From: JBBQWR01 sp038210495
GTDB lineage: Bacteria; Planctomycetota; Planctomycetia; Pirellulales; DATAWG01
DNA: 64,000 nucleotides
Direction: 5' to 3'
Assembly (NCBI GenBank): GCA_038210495.1
Contig: JBBQWR010000012.1
Location: 1-64,000, forward strand
Part shown: positions 8,496 through 17,563 of the stretch, one piece after another
Layout of the letters: each line of letters starts with the position of its first letter
How positions within the stretch are numbered: position 1 is the stretch's first letter
The notes under the pieces: generated by a model
The model's database searches: none
Told to the model about the DNA's origin: nothing
Seen by the model: the letters and a program-made list of their open reading frames with translations, nothing else
Position numbers and translations under genes: made by a program

Positions 8496-9731
8496 ATGCA
8501 AGCGGTCAAAATCAATTTGGCGACTCCTTCGAAATGGCCCTCTCGACGAACCGCGATCGTGGCGAGCCTGATGGCGCTACTGCTGGTGGGCTGTCAAAAG
8601 GGAAGCGATCGACCGGGAAAAACAGATTCGGAAAAATCGGCCGGGTTGGGCCCGATCAAACTGAAGGTCGCGTACTTAGGATTGACCTGCGAGGCGCCCA
8701 TTTTTTCGGCCTACGAAAAAGGTTTCTTCAAAGACGAGGGACTGGATGTCGAACTGGTGAAAACGGATTGGGACGGGCTTCGTGAAGGGCTGGGGTTGGG
8801 AAGATTCGACGCGAATCATACCCTCGTGATGTTCTTGCTTAAGCCGATCGAGCAAGGTCTCGACGTCAAGATCACCGGTGGAATCCATACCGGATGCCTG
8901 AGAATTCAGGCCGGAGCCAAGTCGGACATTCAAAAGGTGGAGGACCTCCGCGGGAAAAAAATTGGCGTTCCCAACAATATGGGAAGCCCGCCCAGTATGT
9001 TCGCAACGCGGGCTCTGGCCGCGCATGGGATCAATCCCAAGAAGAAAGAAGACATCGACTGGATCGTTCTTCCTCCCGACGGAATGGCTATCGCGCTTCA
9101 GAAGGGGCAGGTCGACGCCATCGCCACCTCGGAACCGATGGGCTCGATCCTGCTCGGCAAGGGACTCGTTCGAACGGTGGCCGATCAGGCGTTGGATTCG
9201 CCCTACCGTGACGAATACTGTTGTGCCTCGGTGGTGAGTGGAAAATTGGCCCGAGAAAATCCCGCGGCCGCGGCCAAGGTCACGCGCGCCCTGCTTAAGG
9301 GCGCCAAGTGGGTCAGCGTGAATCCGACGGCAGCCGCCAAGTTGGCGGTCGACAAGAAATATGTGGCCGCGTCGGCCGACATGAACGCTCAAGCTCTAGG
9401 AAAGCTCAATTATATCCCAGGCATAACGGCCTGCCACGACAGTCTGCTTTCGGCAGCCAAGGAAATGAAAACGTCGGGCTTGCTGGGCGCAAATACCGAT
9501 CCGTCGACGTTGGCTAAAAAAGCTTGGTTCGATCTCGACGGGGTCACCGACCAGTGGCTCAAAGGCTTACAAGTCGAAACCGTGGCTGGCGGCGGAAAGC
9601 CGCCGCGTCTATCTCCCGCCGCGTTGGCCGCCATGTTCGCCGGCAATGAGGCGAGTTGTTGCCTCGATTGCTGCGGGCCCGACGACGTCGAGACGATATT
9701 CGGGGTCAGCAAGAGGTACATTTGCCGTTGA
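8496..9731 (+). CDS. ABC transporter substrate-binding lipoprotein, SsuA/THI5-like, with Cys-rich tail
   Basis: A 411-residue lipoprotein: an N-terminal hydrophobic stretch ends in the lipobox LLVGC (Cys33). The fold matches the nitrate/sulfonate/taurine/thiamine-precursor binding family: KVAYLGLTCEAPIFSAYEKGFFKDEG at the start of the mature protein (split motif), then a DLRGKKIGVP motif and a later QKGQVDAIATSEP motif. The ligand cannot be read from sequence. Unusual for the family, the last 25 residues carry two adjacent Cys pairs (CCLDCC, about residues 388-393) plus a final Cys, which could bind a metal or form disulphides. Other Cys sit at TGC and YCC in the body. Permease and ATPase follow directly. 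Confidence 0.85.
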   Translation: MQAVKINLATPSKWPSRRTAIVASLMALLLVGCQKGSDRPGKTDSEKSAGLGPIKLKVAYLGLTCEAPIFSAYEKGFFKDEGLDVELVKTDWDGLREGLGLGRFDANHTLVMFLLKPIEQGLDVKITGGIHTGCLRIQAGAKSDIQKVEDLRGKKIGVPNNMGSPPSMFATRALAAHGINPKKKEDIDWIVLPPDGMAIALQKGQVDAIATSEPMGSILLGKGLVRTVADQALDSPYRDEYCCASVVSGKLARENPAAAAKVTRALLKGAKWVSVNPTAAAKLAVDKKYVAASADMNAQALGKLNYIPGITACHDSLLSAAKEMKTSGLLGANTDPSTLAKKAWFDLDGVTDQWLKGLQVETVAGGGKPPRLSPAALAAMFAGNEASCCLDCCGPDDVETIFGVSKRYICR

Positions 9732-9733
9732 AA

Positions 9734-10786
9734 ATGGTCGAGTCCCAGCCAGCGAATTCGAAACTTCTTGTGCCGCCGCCCATGCTGGACGAACACGAGC
9801 CCACGAATACTCGGCATCCGCGCCAGCGATCGAAGCCAGGTGGTTACGCGGCGGCAGCCGGGTTGGCGCCGTTGGTCGCCGCAATTGTCGTTTGGGCACT
9901 AAATCGAGTGCTGCCGAACGTCGATCCGGATCTCGATCTGAAAATCTATCCGCTTGTTTTGGAAGCCACATTCGTCGCCGCGCTGGTTTTCGGAGTGGCA
10001 GGCTGGCTTTGGAAAGGGTTTCAGCCGACGGCTCGCTCCTACGGCCCTCTTTGGACAGCCGCCATCTGTCTCGTCTGCGTTTGGGACTTGGCGACAACGA
10101 AGTGGGCTCTTTTGCCGATGCCCTATTTCCCCGGCCCGGAACTGGTGCTGCAAGGATTGATCGACGATCGATGGATCTTGCTGGAGAGCGCCGTGAGTTC
10201 GCTCAAGTTGGTGCTTTCGGGGTATGTGCTGGGCGTGTTGGCCGGGCTCGCGAGCGGCGTGTTGATGGGCTGGTTCAAACAAGCGCGCTACTGGGGAATG
10301 CCGATGATGAAAGTCGTCGGGCCGATTCCCGCGACCGCCTTCGTGCCGCTGGCGATGCTCGCATTCGACGATGCGTTTCTGTCGGGCATCGCCTTGATCG
10401 GCTTGGCCGTTTGGTTTCCGGTGACGATGCTTACCATTTCGGGAATCGCGAATGTGCCGTCCTCCTATTTCGACGTGGCTCGGACCTTGGGCGCCAAGCC
10501 GGGATATTTGATTTTTCGCGTGGCGTTGCCGGCGGCGATGCCGAGCGTATTCATCGGCCTGTTCATGGGAATGGGCGCCGCGTTTTTGACCTTGGTCGTC
10601 GCCGAAACGGTGGGGGTCCGGTCGGGGCTCGGGTGGTATTTCAAAATGCAAAAAGACTACTTCGAATACGCGAAGGTTTATGCGGCCCTATTCATCATGG
10701 CGGTCTTCTTCTCGGGGTTGATGACGCTGTTGTTCAAAGTTCGCGACCGGGTCCTGGGCTGGCAGAAAGGGGTGATTCGGTGGTAG
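9734..10786 (+). CDS. ABC transporter permease, SsuC/TauC-like
   Basis: A 350-residue integral membrane protein. The EAA loop reads DVARTLGAKPGYLIFRVALP, followed by AAMPSVFIGL, as in nitrate/sulfonate/taurine permeases. The family is usually about 250-270 residues; here two or three extra helices precede the core (about residues 45-115), so the N-terminus is extended. I chose ATG 9734, three bases after the TGA of the binding protein; a TTG at 9728 overlapping that stop is an alternative. The last codons overlap the GTG start of the ATPase gene. Confidence 0.88.
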   Translation: MVESQPANSKLLVPPPMLDEHEPTNTRHPRQRSKPGGYAAAAGLAPLVAAIVVWALNRVLPNVDPDLDLKIYPLVLEATFVAALVFGVAGWLWKGFQPTARSYGPLWTAAICLVCVWDLATTKWALLPMPYFPGPELVLQGLIDDRWILLESAVSSLKLVLSGYVLGVLAGLASGVLMGWFKQARYWGMPMMKVVGPIPATAFVPLAMLAFDDAFLSGIALIGLAVWFPVTMLTISGIANVPSSYFDVARTLGAKPGYLIFRVALPAAMPSVFIGLFMGMGAAFLTLVVAETVGVRSGLGWYFKMQKDYFEYAKVYAALFIMAVFFSGLMTLLFKVRDRVLGWQKGVIRW

Positions 10787-11592
10787 ATCGAGTTTCTCCA
10801 GCGGGGCCCTCGCCAACCGACGAAGCTTCGTCGCTCACGGTTCAAGGCGTAACGAAATTATTTCCCACCGCCGACGGCGAATCGTTACTGGCGCTGGATG
10901 GCGTTTCGCTCTCGGTTCAGGCGGGTGAATTGATGTCGTTGATCGGCCCCAGCGGTTGCGGAAAATCGACACTCTTGCGATTGATCGCCGGACTCGATCG
11001 ACCGACTGCCGGCGAACTTCGAATTGGCGAAGCGCCCATTCGTGGGCCCAGCGCGGAGCGCGGGCTCATATTTCAGGATCCCAATCTGTTTCCCTGGCTC
11101 AGCGTCCGTCGCAACGTCCAGGCCGGGCTCGTCGCTCGCGGCGTGCTTGGCCGCCACCGCCAAGAAGTCGAGCAATTCATCCGACTCGTGGGGCTAGAGG
11201 ATTTCGCCAACGCCTATCCGCAGGAGCTTTCCGGAGGAATGGCGCAGCGCGCCGCGTTGGCTCGCGCGCTAGTCAATCACCCCAAGGTGCTTCTGCTCGA
11301 CGAGCCGCTCGGCGCGTTGGACCAATTTACGCGGATGCAAATGCAGGACGAGGTGCTCCGCGTGTGGCAGGCTCGGCGGACGACCATGCTGCTGGTGACG
11401 CACGATATCGACGAAGCCATCTATATGAGCGACCGAATCGCCATCGTGACGCCGAGGCCAGGGCGAATCGAACGCATCATCGACGTCTCGCTCTCGCGGC
11501 CGCGGCAGCGTAACAGCCCCGGATTTCTCGAACTTCGGACGCAGATCTTGGAAATGCTCCACTTTGCCAATCGCGCGGCGCTCGGCATTTAG
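10780..11592 (+). CDS. ABC transporter ATPase, SsuB/TauB-like
   Basis: A 270-residue nucleotide-binding subunit with all motifs: Walker A GPSGCGKST, Q-loop FQDPNLFPW, signature LSGGMAQRAALARA, Walker B KVLLLDEPLGALD and H-loop LVTHDIDEA. The open frame continues upstream without a stop, but the GTG at 10780 with a purine-rich AGAAAGGGG site eight bases before it, and the seven-base overlap with the permease, fix the start. It powers import of the ligand bound by the lipoprotein at 8496. Confidence 0.92.
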   Translation: MVDRVSPAGPSPTDEASSLTVQGVTKLFPTADGESLLALDGVSLSVQAGELMSLIGPSGCGKSTLLRLIAGLDRPTAGELRIGEAPIRGPSAERGLIFQDPNLFPWLSVRRNVQAGLVARGVLGRHRQEVEQFIRLVGLEDFANAYPQELSGGMAQRAALARALVNHPKVLLLDEPLGALDQFTRMQMQDEVLRVWQARRTTMLLVTHDIDEAIYMSDRIAIVTPRPGRIERIIDVSLSRPRQRNSPGFLELRTQILEMLHFANRAALGI

Positions 11593-11667
11593 TCTTCGAG
11601 ATGGAACTTCGCCATGCGGGCTTTAGAAATCGAGTCGACCTGACGATCGTTCGCGGCCTATCGCCAT

Positions 11668-12210
11668 CTAGCCGATTTTCAGGCCGGCCAGTTCGCCGCG
11701 GTAGCGGACGCCGAGTGCGTTGTTAAAGCGATTGAGCATTGTAATCAAGCCAACGACAAACGTGAGTTCGACGATTTCGGTATCGCTGAAGACGCCGCGC
11801 AATTGGGCAAAAAAATCATCGGGCACTCGGTTCGAATCGCGAGTGATATGCTCCGCGTACTCGATCGCCAAACTTTCTCGACTCGCCTCGGCTCCGTTCG
11901 GCAGATCGGTCTCAATACCGAGCGACGTCATCATGTCGAGGTGCGAATTCACGCAGAACTGGCAGTCGTGCAATTGCGAGACCCGAAGGATCACCTTCTC
12001 GACGAGACTTCGCTCCAGGCTGCCGTTGGGATAGATGCGATCGAAGCCGGAAAATGCCTTCAAAACGTGGGCGTTCATAGCCATCGCCTGGAGCATTTCG
12101 ACAACCGGCAATCCTCGAGCGAAAAGTTGCGCGCTTTCTCGAAACGAGATATTGCCTTCGAACTCGGCGAAGTTCGTGGCCACTCGAGCGGGTTCGATTT
12201 GTATTCGCAT
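11668..12210 (-). CDS. AhpD-like / carboxymuconolactone decarboxylase-family protein
   Basis: A 180-residue protein with the redox motif HDCQFCVNSH (CxxC followed by His three residues after the second Cys), diagnostic for alkylhydroperoxidase AhpD-core proteins, and the helical FVVGLITMLNRFNNALGV segment near the end. The open frame reaches 12258, but the ATG at 12210 has AAAGGA six bases upstream and gives a normal family length, so I use it. Probably a thiol peroxidase-like or disulphide-handling enzyme. It is convergent with the ABC operon and preceded by a dispersed repeat. Confidence 0.85.
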   Translation of the reverse strand: MRIQIEPARVATNFAEFEGNISFRESAQLFARGLPVVEMLQAMAMNAHVLKAFSGFDRIYPNGSLERSLVEKVILRVSQLHDCQFCVNSHLDMMTSLGIETDLPNGAEASRESLAIEYAEHITRDSNRVPDDFFAQLRGVFSDTEIVELTFVVGLITMLNRFNNALGVRYRGELAGLKIG

Positions 12211-12272
12211 GGGAATCCTTTCGGATAATTTGGCTTTGATTGCTGTGGCCAAAGCCATTTCGCTTGGAAGCT

Positions 12273-12313
12273 CTCACAAAACAGCCTGGGAGAAGGCCCG
12301 GCCGTTTTGTGAG
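12273..12313. repeat. Dispersed repeat A, copy 1 (hairpin with acaaaac/gttttgt ends)
   Basis: The ends ctcacaaaac (12273-12282) and gttttgtgag (12304-12313) are perfect 10-bp inverted repeats; the inner sequence begins agcctgggag. The same tcacaaaac-n-gcctgggag core is found at 31061 and, with changes, at 44694; a related palindrome lies at 60584. It sits between the AhpD-like gene and the end of the gene at 12335. Confidence 0.75.
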
Positions 12314-12334
12314 TGGTTCTTACTGACCGCGATC

Positions 12335-15300
12335 TTACCGGAAAAGCGAGAATCGTCGGCGATGCGACGACCGGGATGCGTGGGATGCGGGCGTGGCATC
12401 GAATTGCTCCAACATCGCGTCCAGCATGGCTACGTCGATCGTGGCGAGCGAGCGGCTCCCGACGATCGACCCTCCACGATGAGCCGACGCCGGCGCGATC
12501 GCGATTGGCGCGATCGCTTTCACTACGGGCGGGAGCGTCAATCGGGCGCTCCGCGATGCCGTGTCACTCGATGAAACTCGCGCGGGTGGCGTATCTGAAG
12601 CGCGGATGACCGGCGCTGGGGCGAACAGCGTTGACGAGGTTTGGCACTGCGTGCTCGTTGTCGAAGGGCTAGCCGTGAAAGAGTTAGCTCTCGAGTCGGC
12701 GCCGCTCGCTACGATCGCGGAACTGGCGACCGCGTTCGCCAGCGGCGCGTTTGACGTCGCTGCCGCTGCCGAGCCACTCGTGCCATTGCTTGTCACGGAC
12801 ATCGACCCATCCGAATTCAATGTCACCGTTTGTCCGGCCAGAATAATGAGACTATTGACCGGCAATTCGGCCGCCTGGGCGCCGCCGCCGCTGGGCGCCT
12901 GCGGATCGTTGACCGGAAGCGTGTGACCGACGTTGGCGAGGATGGCCGAGTAATCGAGTCCGGTGATCCGTCCCTTGCCGGTGAGATCCATCAAGGGCGT
13001 GTAACCCTGCTGAGTTGCAAACTGCAAGAAGTGCGGCCTTATCGCGTCGGCCTCGGCGGTGGTCACGGCGCCGGTTTGATTGATGTCGCCCGGAAGTACA
13101 TTGAAGCGGAACGAGAAATTACCCCCCGCCGCGCCGTCGCCGCTTGGCAAGACGCCGCCCGGGGCCTGGCCGACGGCATTGGCAAACTCGCCATCGAGCA
13201 GGGCGCCGCTGGCTTTGCCGCTGACCGCCGCTGCCGGAACGCTCAGCAAGAATTTGTCCGCGGCGAGCGGCGAACCGAACGACCAGCGGGCGACATGAGT
13301 CAGGCTATTGTAGGCGTAGTTCGCCGCGCTTAGGACCGGGGCGACGCCAAGCGAGTCGAGGAGCGCGATGCTCGGCGTGTCGATGTTCACGTCTTGGCTA
13401 AACAGAACGGAGATCGTATCTAAATCGGTCCAGGGAAGCGTCTTCAATTGATTGGCGCCGCCCACCAATTGATAACCAAGCGTGCTATCTCCCAGGCCGT
13501 TAGCGGCAAGATATTTGAGCACCGAGGGCTGCCACTCGCCGCCGCGCACGTAGACGCCGAGAATCTCCGGAGCGACCGGATTGAGCGTCAAGCTGGCGCT
13601 CGCGTCGGCGAGCACTGAGTTGTTGGCCGCATCCTTGACTCCGGAGCCCAAGGTCGTGAATTTCAGCGTATATAAGCCGCCGGGAACGGTTAGCGCAGCG
13701 AGATTGCCGAGCGTATAAGTGATGTTGTCTGAGGTGGCGAGCGTTTGCGATCCGGTGATAATGTTCGACTTGCCAGCCGCGGCTAACGACAACGATCCGA
13801 GCGTGAGTCCCGTTACCGGTTTGCTGAACACGATCTGCATCTGAGGAGGAAGCGACGACACGACGGTCGGATTCGGCGGCGTAATGGATGCCGTGGGACC
13901 TAAAAAGATTCCGCTCACTTCGCTGGAAGCTGCGCTCGGCCCGAGGGTCGCGTGATCCGCGTCGCCGCCGCCGTTAAATGCATTTTGGGCGGTCACCGTA
14001 TAGTAGTACGTCAATCCAGTGACGGCGGCTGAATCTTGAAACGTCGTGTCGCCAATGCCGGACGCATAGGGCGTGGCTGCTTCGCCTCCAGGAGTGGTCC
14101 CTCGATAGATATTATAAGTCGCGCCTCCGACCGGCGCGATCCAACTTACTTGGATCGACGCATGGTTTCCCGTCGCCGCGACGCCCGATGGCGGCAAGGT
14201 GGCGTTGAGCACTTCTAGGCTCGCCGCGCCCGAGAAACCGCCGTCGTTAAACGCCTGAATGTTATAGTCGTGCAGCGAGTTCGGGGGCCGACCACTGTCG
14301 GTAAACGTGGTGGCATTGGCGGGCAATGTCGCGATCAACGCATATAAGCTGGTCGTGGTATCGCGCCGAAAGACTTTCACGCCATTGTTGGCTGTTCCGC
14401 TGAGTTGCCACGAGAACGTGGTCGAAGTCGCGGTCAACGACGTGACCTGAAAACCTGTCGGCATGTCGGGCGGCGTCGGAATCGCGACCACGATCGTATT
14501 GGACGGCGCCGAGTCGCCGACCGTATTGCTGGCCACGATTTGGTAGGAGTATGTCGCGCCGTTGGTCAGGGCGCCGTCGAAGAAACTCGTGGTTCGGGCC
14601 GGGAGCAGCGCCACCTGATGAAATGCGCTCGCGCCCGGGTCCTTCCGCATGACCTTAACGCCGTCTTCGTTCGTCGCCGTGTTGGTCCAACTCATGTTGA
14701 ATTGGCTGCCGGACGACAGATTTCCGATCAGCGAATTGGGCGTCGTCGGCAGTCCATTGCCGGCGCCGACGATGACGTTGTTGAACGTCGCCGTGCTTAC
14801 CGCGCCGTTGTTTTGACTGGTGACGGCTAGGCCAATGTAAACCGTCGAGTTGGTGAGCGTTACATTAAGCGAGCCGACTGAGGTAAAGTTCACGCCATCG
14901 GTGGAGATGGAACCGGCGATCGACGAACCCGTGCGGACCAGTTTGACCCAGTACGGCGCGGCGCCACCAACGGTCACGCCCGCGCCGCCGGCGACGGCGC
15001 CATCGGTCAGCCGCCCCTCGAGTTTCAGGCCAGCGGTCGGTGTCACGAATGCATAGGCGTAGGCCGAAGTCGGATTCAACGAATTGCGGATCATCACGCC
15101 GGCCTTGGCCGAAGCGCTCGTATTGCCTTGCGCGACGACCTTGGCGACGATCGTTCCGTTCCCCGTAAGCGGTTGATACACGAAGTTGAATTGATCGGAA
15201 TTGCCCCACACGTCGGCGCCCGAACCGGAAACCGTCAATGCATTATTGGCGAATACGACGTTGCCGGCGGCGCCAGGGGCGCCAACATCTGTATCCGCCC

Positions 15301-17458
15301 ACACGCCGCTAATTCCCACCAGCGCCTGGACGCCGACCGCACCCGTGAACGCCGAACGGCCGATCGCGTTGACCGAACGCACCTTGTAGGTATAGATCAC
15401 GCCCGACTGCACTCCGCTTGAATCGGAATACGTGCTGCGTCCGGCCGTCGCGATCCCCACGAGGGTGAAATTGGTCCCGTCGGTCGAACGATAAACCTCT
15501 TGATCGTCTTCGTAATTCGTCGAGTTACCGGCGCCGCGGGTCCATTGCAATTGGACCTGACCGGGCGCCGTGGAGGTCGAGGTAAGAGCCGTCGAGGCGG
15601 GGGGCGCGGCGGTCGGAGCGCTCAACAAGCCGTAAATGTTCAAGCCGTTCGTGGTGTTGACGAAAACCTTTCCATCCGCCGCGCTGGGCGCCGTGAATTT
15701 GACCACCGTGCCTAGCGAGTCTCGTCCAGCGGGCGCCTGGCCGGTGTCGTAAAGTTCGGTGGCAAGGTTCGAGGCATCAAACGCCCGCAGCGCATTGGCG
15801 CCCAAGTCGTATTGCCAGAGGATTCCATTGGCGGCGCCGTTGGCGGTCACGATGCCGGTCGCGCCGGGATAAGCAAACGCCATCGTCGAAGTCGAAACGG
15901 GGTTGACGGAGAACTCGGCGTTGGCCACCGAGTATTGCTTCGCGCGGTCGCCGTTTCCCGTCGAGTAGAAACTGCCGTTGTAGTAAGTCGGCGAGCTCCA
16001 AAATCCCGATGAATTGGTAATTTCCTCGACGACGTGGTCCGTCGTCGTGGTGTATTTGCCCATGTTGTCGCGGTCGATCAAATAGATCACCCCAGTCTTG
16101 CCGCGAGCGATCAGCAAATGAGGATGCTGAGCATTGCCGGCCGAGTCGGGAAGGAGCGTCAACCCGGACGACGCCATGTCGATATCGTTGTTGTCGATGT
16201 TCTGTTGATTCCAAGGAGCGAAGTAGTCCGCGACTTTCAGACCCCAACCATTCGGGCCGGGATTGGAGGTTGTCGTCGTAGGGTCGTAGACCAGCTTGAC
16301 GACCGAGTCGCCGTAATCGGCGTCGGCCGGAAATCCGGCGGCGTTCAGCACGGCAGGGGGCGGATTGCCGTTGAAGTTGATGTTAATCCCCGCGAACGTT
16401 CCGTTGCCCGTCTCGAAATAGAGCGCGCCGGCCGCGTCGACGTCCACCTTGCCACCGCTTTGCCACGTGCCCCCTTCCGTGCCATTGGGCGTGCCGTTGA
16501 AGACGCCATTGAGAGCCAAAGTCGACGCGCTGTAAGAAAACACCCAATGGTGGTACGGATCGTTATCGCCGTGCGATGCCCACGCAATTACCACCGACCC
16601 ATTGGCGAGCGTCAAGGCCGGGCGATTCATTTGTCGTAAAGCGTTGAACCAAACAACGCCGTTGACGTTGCCGGCCCCTGTCCCGGCGACCGAAGGGCCG
16701 CTTAGATAAGTGAATACCGTGGTCGCCGGCGTGCCGGGATTCACCGCAATCGTCTCGCCGATGGTCACGACACCCGGCGAGCTCGTGGCGCCGATGGTGG
16801 TTTTCAATGCGCCGCTCGAAAGATCGATCGCATAGAGCTGCCACAAATAGTGCGGACTGGCCGTCGCTCCGTTAATAACTTCCTTCGTATTGGCGGTGAC
16901 GTAGATCGTGCCGGTGGCGGGGTCGATGACCGGCGTGGCGACCACGCCGAGCTCCGGGGCGATATCGGGCGAATTGGTATCCGCATTGGGCACCGCGGAG
17001 ACCGCCACGCTGCCGCTGAGATTTGGATTGACGCGAGTCACGCCGAGCGAAAAGTTGCTGATAAACGAGTCTTGCCAAAGAATAACGCCCGTGTCGGCAT
17101 CGATGGCATAGAGACTGTCGTGCTCGGTGGCGACGTATGCCACGTTGTGAAGACCTTGGTGGGCGCCCGCGCTAATGTTCACGCCCGCCATATAGAGCGG
17201 GGTGGCGGTAACCATGCCATCTAGCGCGACATGCGTTCTCAGTCCGAACGTCGTCGAATTGACATTGAGCGGCGTCAGGACCGTCTCGGTCGTATTGGCC
17301 CCCGTTTGAGCGAGGTCCTGCAGATAGGTCGTGACATTGGTGGAGAGAACCCGACGGGGCTCAAGTTGCTCAACGCCTAAGCGCCGAAAACGGGGCCGAG
17401 TGGGAATCGCATGGCTGTTGAGAGAATGGCCGCGCTGCGTCCTTCTGCGTTCGCTCAA
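12335..17458 (-). CDS. Giant secreted protein: LEPR N-terminus, PQQ-like propeller, Fn3 modules, dockerin-like domain
   Basis: A 1707-residue exported protein. The N-terminus carries VEQLEPRRVLS (about residues 29-39), the planctomycete-specific LEPR-type motif found instead of a classic signal peptide. Residues about 60-600 look like a PQQ-type beta-propeller (LYAIDADTGVILWQDS; LYAIDLSSGAL). Fibronectin III-like modules follow at about 615-705 and about 895-1170, with a DUF1349/laminin-like sandwich (about 720-890) between them and an Ig-like region after. A dockerin-like segment is at about 1455-1512 (GDINQTGAVTTAEADAI, then DLTGKGRITGLDYSAIL). The last 190 residues are Ser/Ala-rich with a basic end. 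It is likely surface-bound or released; the substrate is unknown. Confidence 0.8.
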   Translation of the reverse strand: MSERRRTQRGHSLNSHAIPTRPRFRRLGVEQLEPRRVLSTNVTTYLQDLAQTGANTTETVLTPLNVNSTTFGLRTHVALDGMVTATPLYMAGVNISAGAHQGLHNVAYVATEHDSLYAIDADTGVILWQDSFISNFSLGVTRVNPNLSGSVAVSAVPNADTNSPDIAPELGVVATPVIDPATGTIYVTANTKEVINGATASPHYLWQLYAIDLSSGALKTTIGATSSPGVVTIGETIAVNPGTPATTVFTYLSGPSVAGTGAGNVNGVVWFNALRQMNRPALTLANGSVVIAWASHGDNDPYHHWVFSYSASTLALNGVFNGTPNGTEGGTWQSGGKVDVDAAGALYFETGNGTFAGININFNGNPPPAVLNAAGFPADADYGDSVVKLVYDPTTTTSNPGPNGWGLKVADYFAPWNQQNIDNNDIDMASSGLTLLPDSAGNAQHPHLLIARGKTGVIYLIDRDNMGKYTTTTDHVVEEITNSSGFWSSPTYYNGSFYSTGNGDRAKQYSVANAEFSVNPVSTSTMAFAYPGATGIVTANGAANGILWQYDLGANALRAFDASNLATELYDTGQAPAGRDSLGTVVKFTAPSAADGKVFVNTTNGLNIYGLLSAPTAAPPASTALTSTSTAPGQVQLQWTRGAGNSTNYEDDQEVYRSTDGTNFTLVGIATAGRSTYSDSSGVQSGVIYTYKVRSVNAIGRSAFTGAVGVQALVGISGVWADTDVGAPGAAGNVVFANNALTVSGSGADVWGNSDQFNFVYQPLTGNGTIVAKVVAQGNTSASAKAGVMIRNSLNPTSAYAYAFVTPTAGLKLEGRLTDGAVAGGAGVTVGGAAPYWVKLVRTGSSIAGSISTDGVNFTSVGSLNVTLTNSTVYIGLAVTSQNNGAVSTATFNNVIVGAGNGLPTTPNSLIGNLSSGSQFNMSWTNTATNEDGVKVMRKDPGASAFHQVALLPARTTSFFDGALTNGATYSYQIVASNTVGDSAPSNTIVVAIPTPPDMPTGFQVTSLTATSTTFSWQLSGTANNGVKVFRRDTTTSLYALIATLPANATTFTDSGRPPNSLHDYNIQAFNDGGFSGAASLEVLNATLPPSGVAATGNHASIQVSWIAPVGGATYNIYRGTTPGGEAATPYASGIGDTTFQDSAAVTGLTYYYTVTAQNAFNGGGDADHATLGPSAASSEVSGIFLGPTASITPPNPTVVSSLPPQMQIVFSKPVTGLTLGSLSLAAAGKSNIITGSQTLATSDNITYTLGNLAALTVPGGLYTLKFTTLGSGVKDAANNSVLADASASLTLNPVAPEILGVYVRGGEWQPSVLKYLAANGLGDSTLGYQLVGGANQLKTLPWTDLDTISVLFSQDVNIDTPSIALLDSLGVAPVLSAANYAYNSLTHVARWSFGSPLAADKFLLSVPAAAVSGKASGALLDGEFANAVGQAPGGVLPSGDGAAGGNFSFRFNVLPGDINQTGAVTTAEADAIRPHFLQFATQQGYTPLMDLTGKGRITGLDYSAILANVGHTLPVNDPQAPSGGGAQAAELPVNSLIILAGQTVTLNSDGSMSVTSNGTSGSAAAATSNAPLANAVASSAIVASGADSRANSFTASPSTTSTQCQTSSTLFAPAPVIRASDTPPARVSSSDTASRSARLTLPPVVKAIAPIAIAPASAHRGGSIVGSRSLATIDVAMLDAMLEQFDATPASHASRSSHRRRFSLFR

Positions 17459-17499
17459 AGGCTTGGCCTCTCAAGTTCGAGTCGTTCCAAAAACCAAAA

Positions 17500-17530
17500 A
17501 ACCCGGCCGGCGTATTCCACCGGCCGGGTT
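17500..17530 (-). terminator. Strong intrinsic terminator after the PEP-CTERM gene
   Basis: The arms aacccggccgg (17500-17510) and ccggccgggtt (17520-17530) are perfect 11-bp complements around a nine-base loop. On the minus strand the hairpin is followed by a T-rich tract (TTTTTTGGTTTTT). It lies 34 bp past the stop of the giant gene at 17564 and 42 bp before the start of the gene at 17458, so the two giant surface proteins are separate transcription units. Confidence 0.9.
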
Positions 17531-17563
17531 CTGATCGAATTGAAGTAACGACCAAACGTCTCG

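Noticed and set aside
9646..11592. A single 648-codon open frame covering permease and ATPase
   Set aside because: Its first 375 codons are the permease region read in the wrong frame (Arg-rich, no family). Only the last 270 codons from GTG 10780 are a real ATPase.
792..11592. Enediyne biosynthetic cluster, suggested by UnbU/UnbV
   Set aside because: There is no iterative polyketide synthase, thioesterase or tailoring gene; ASPIC/UnbV proteins are abundant in planctomycetes without such clusters.
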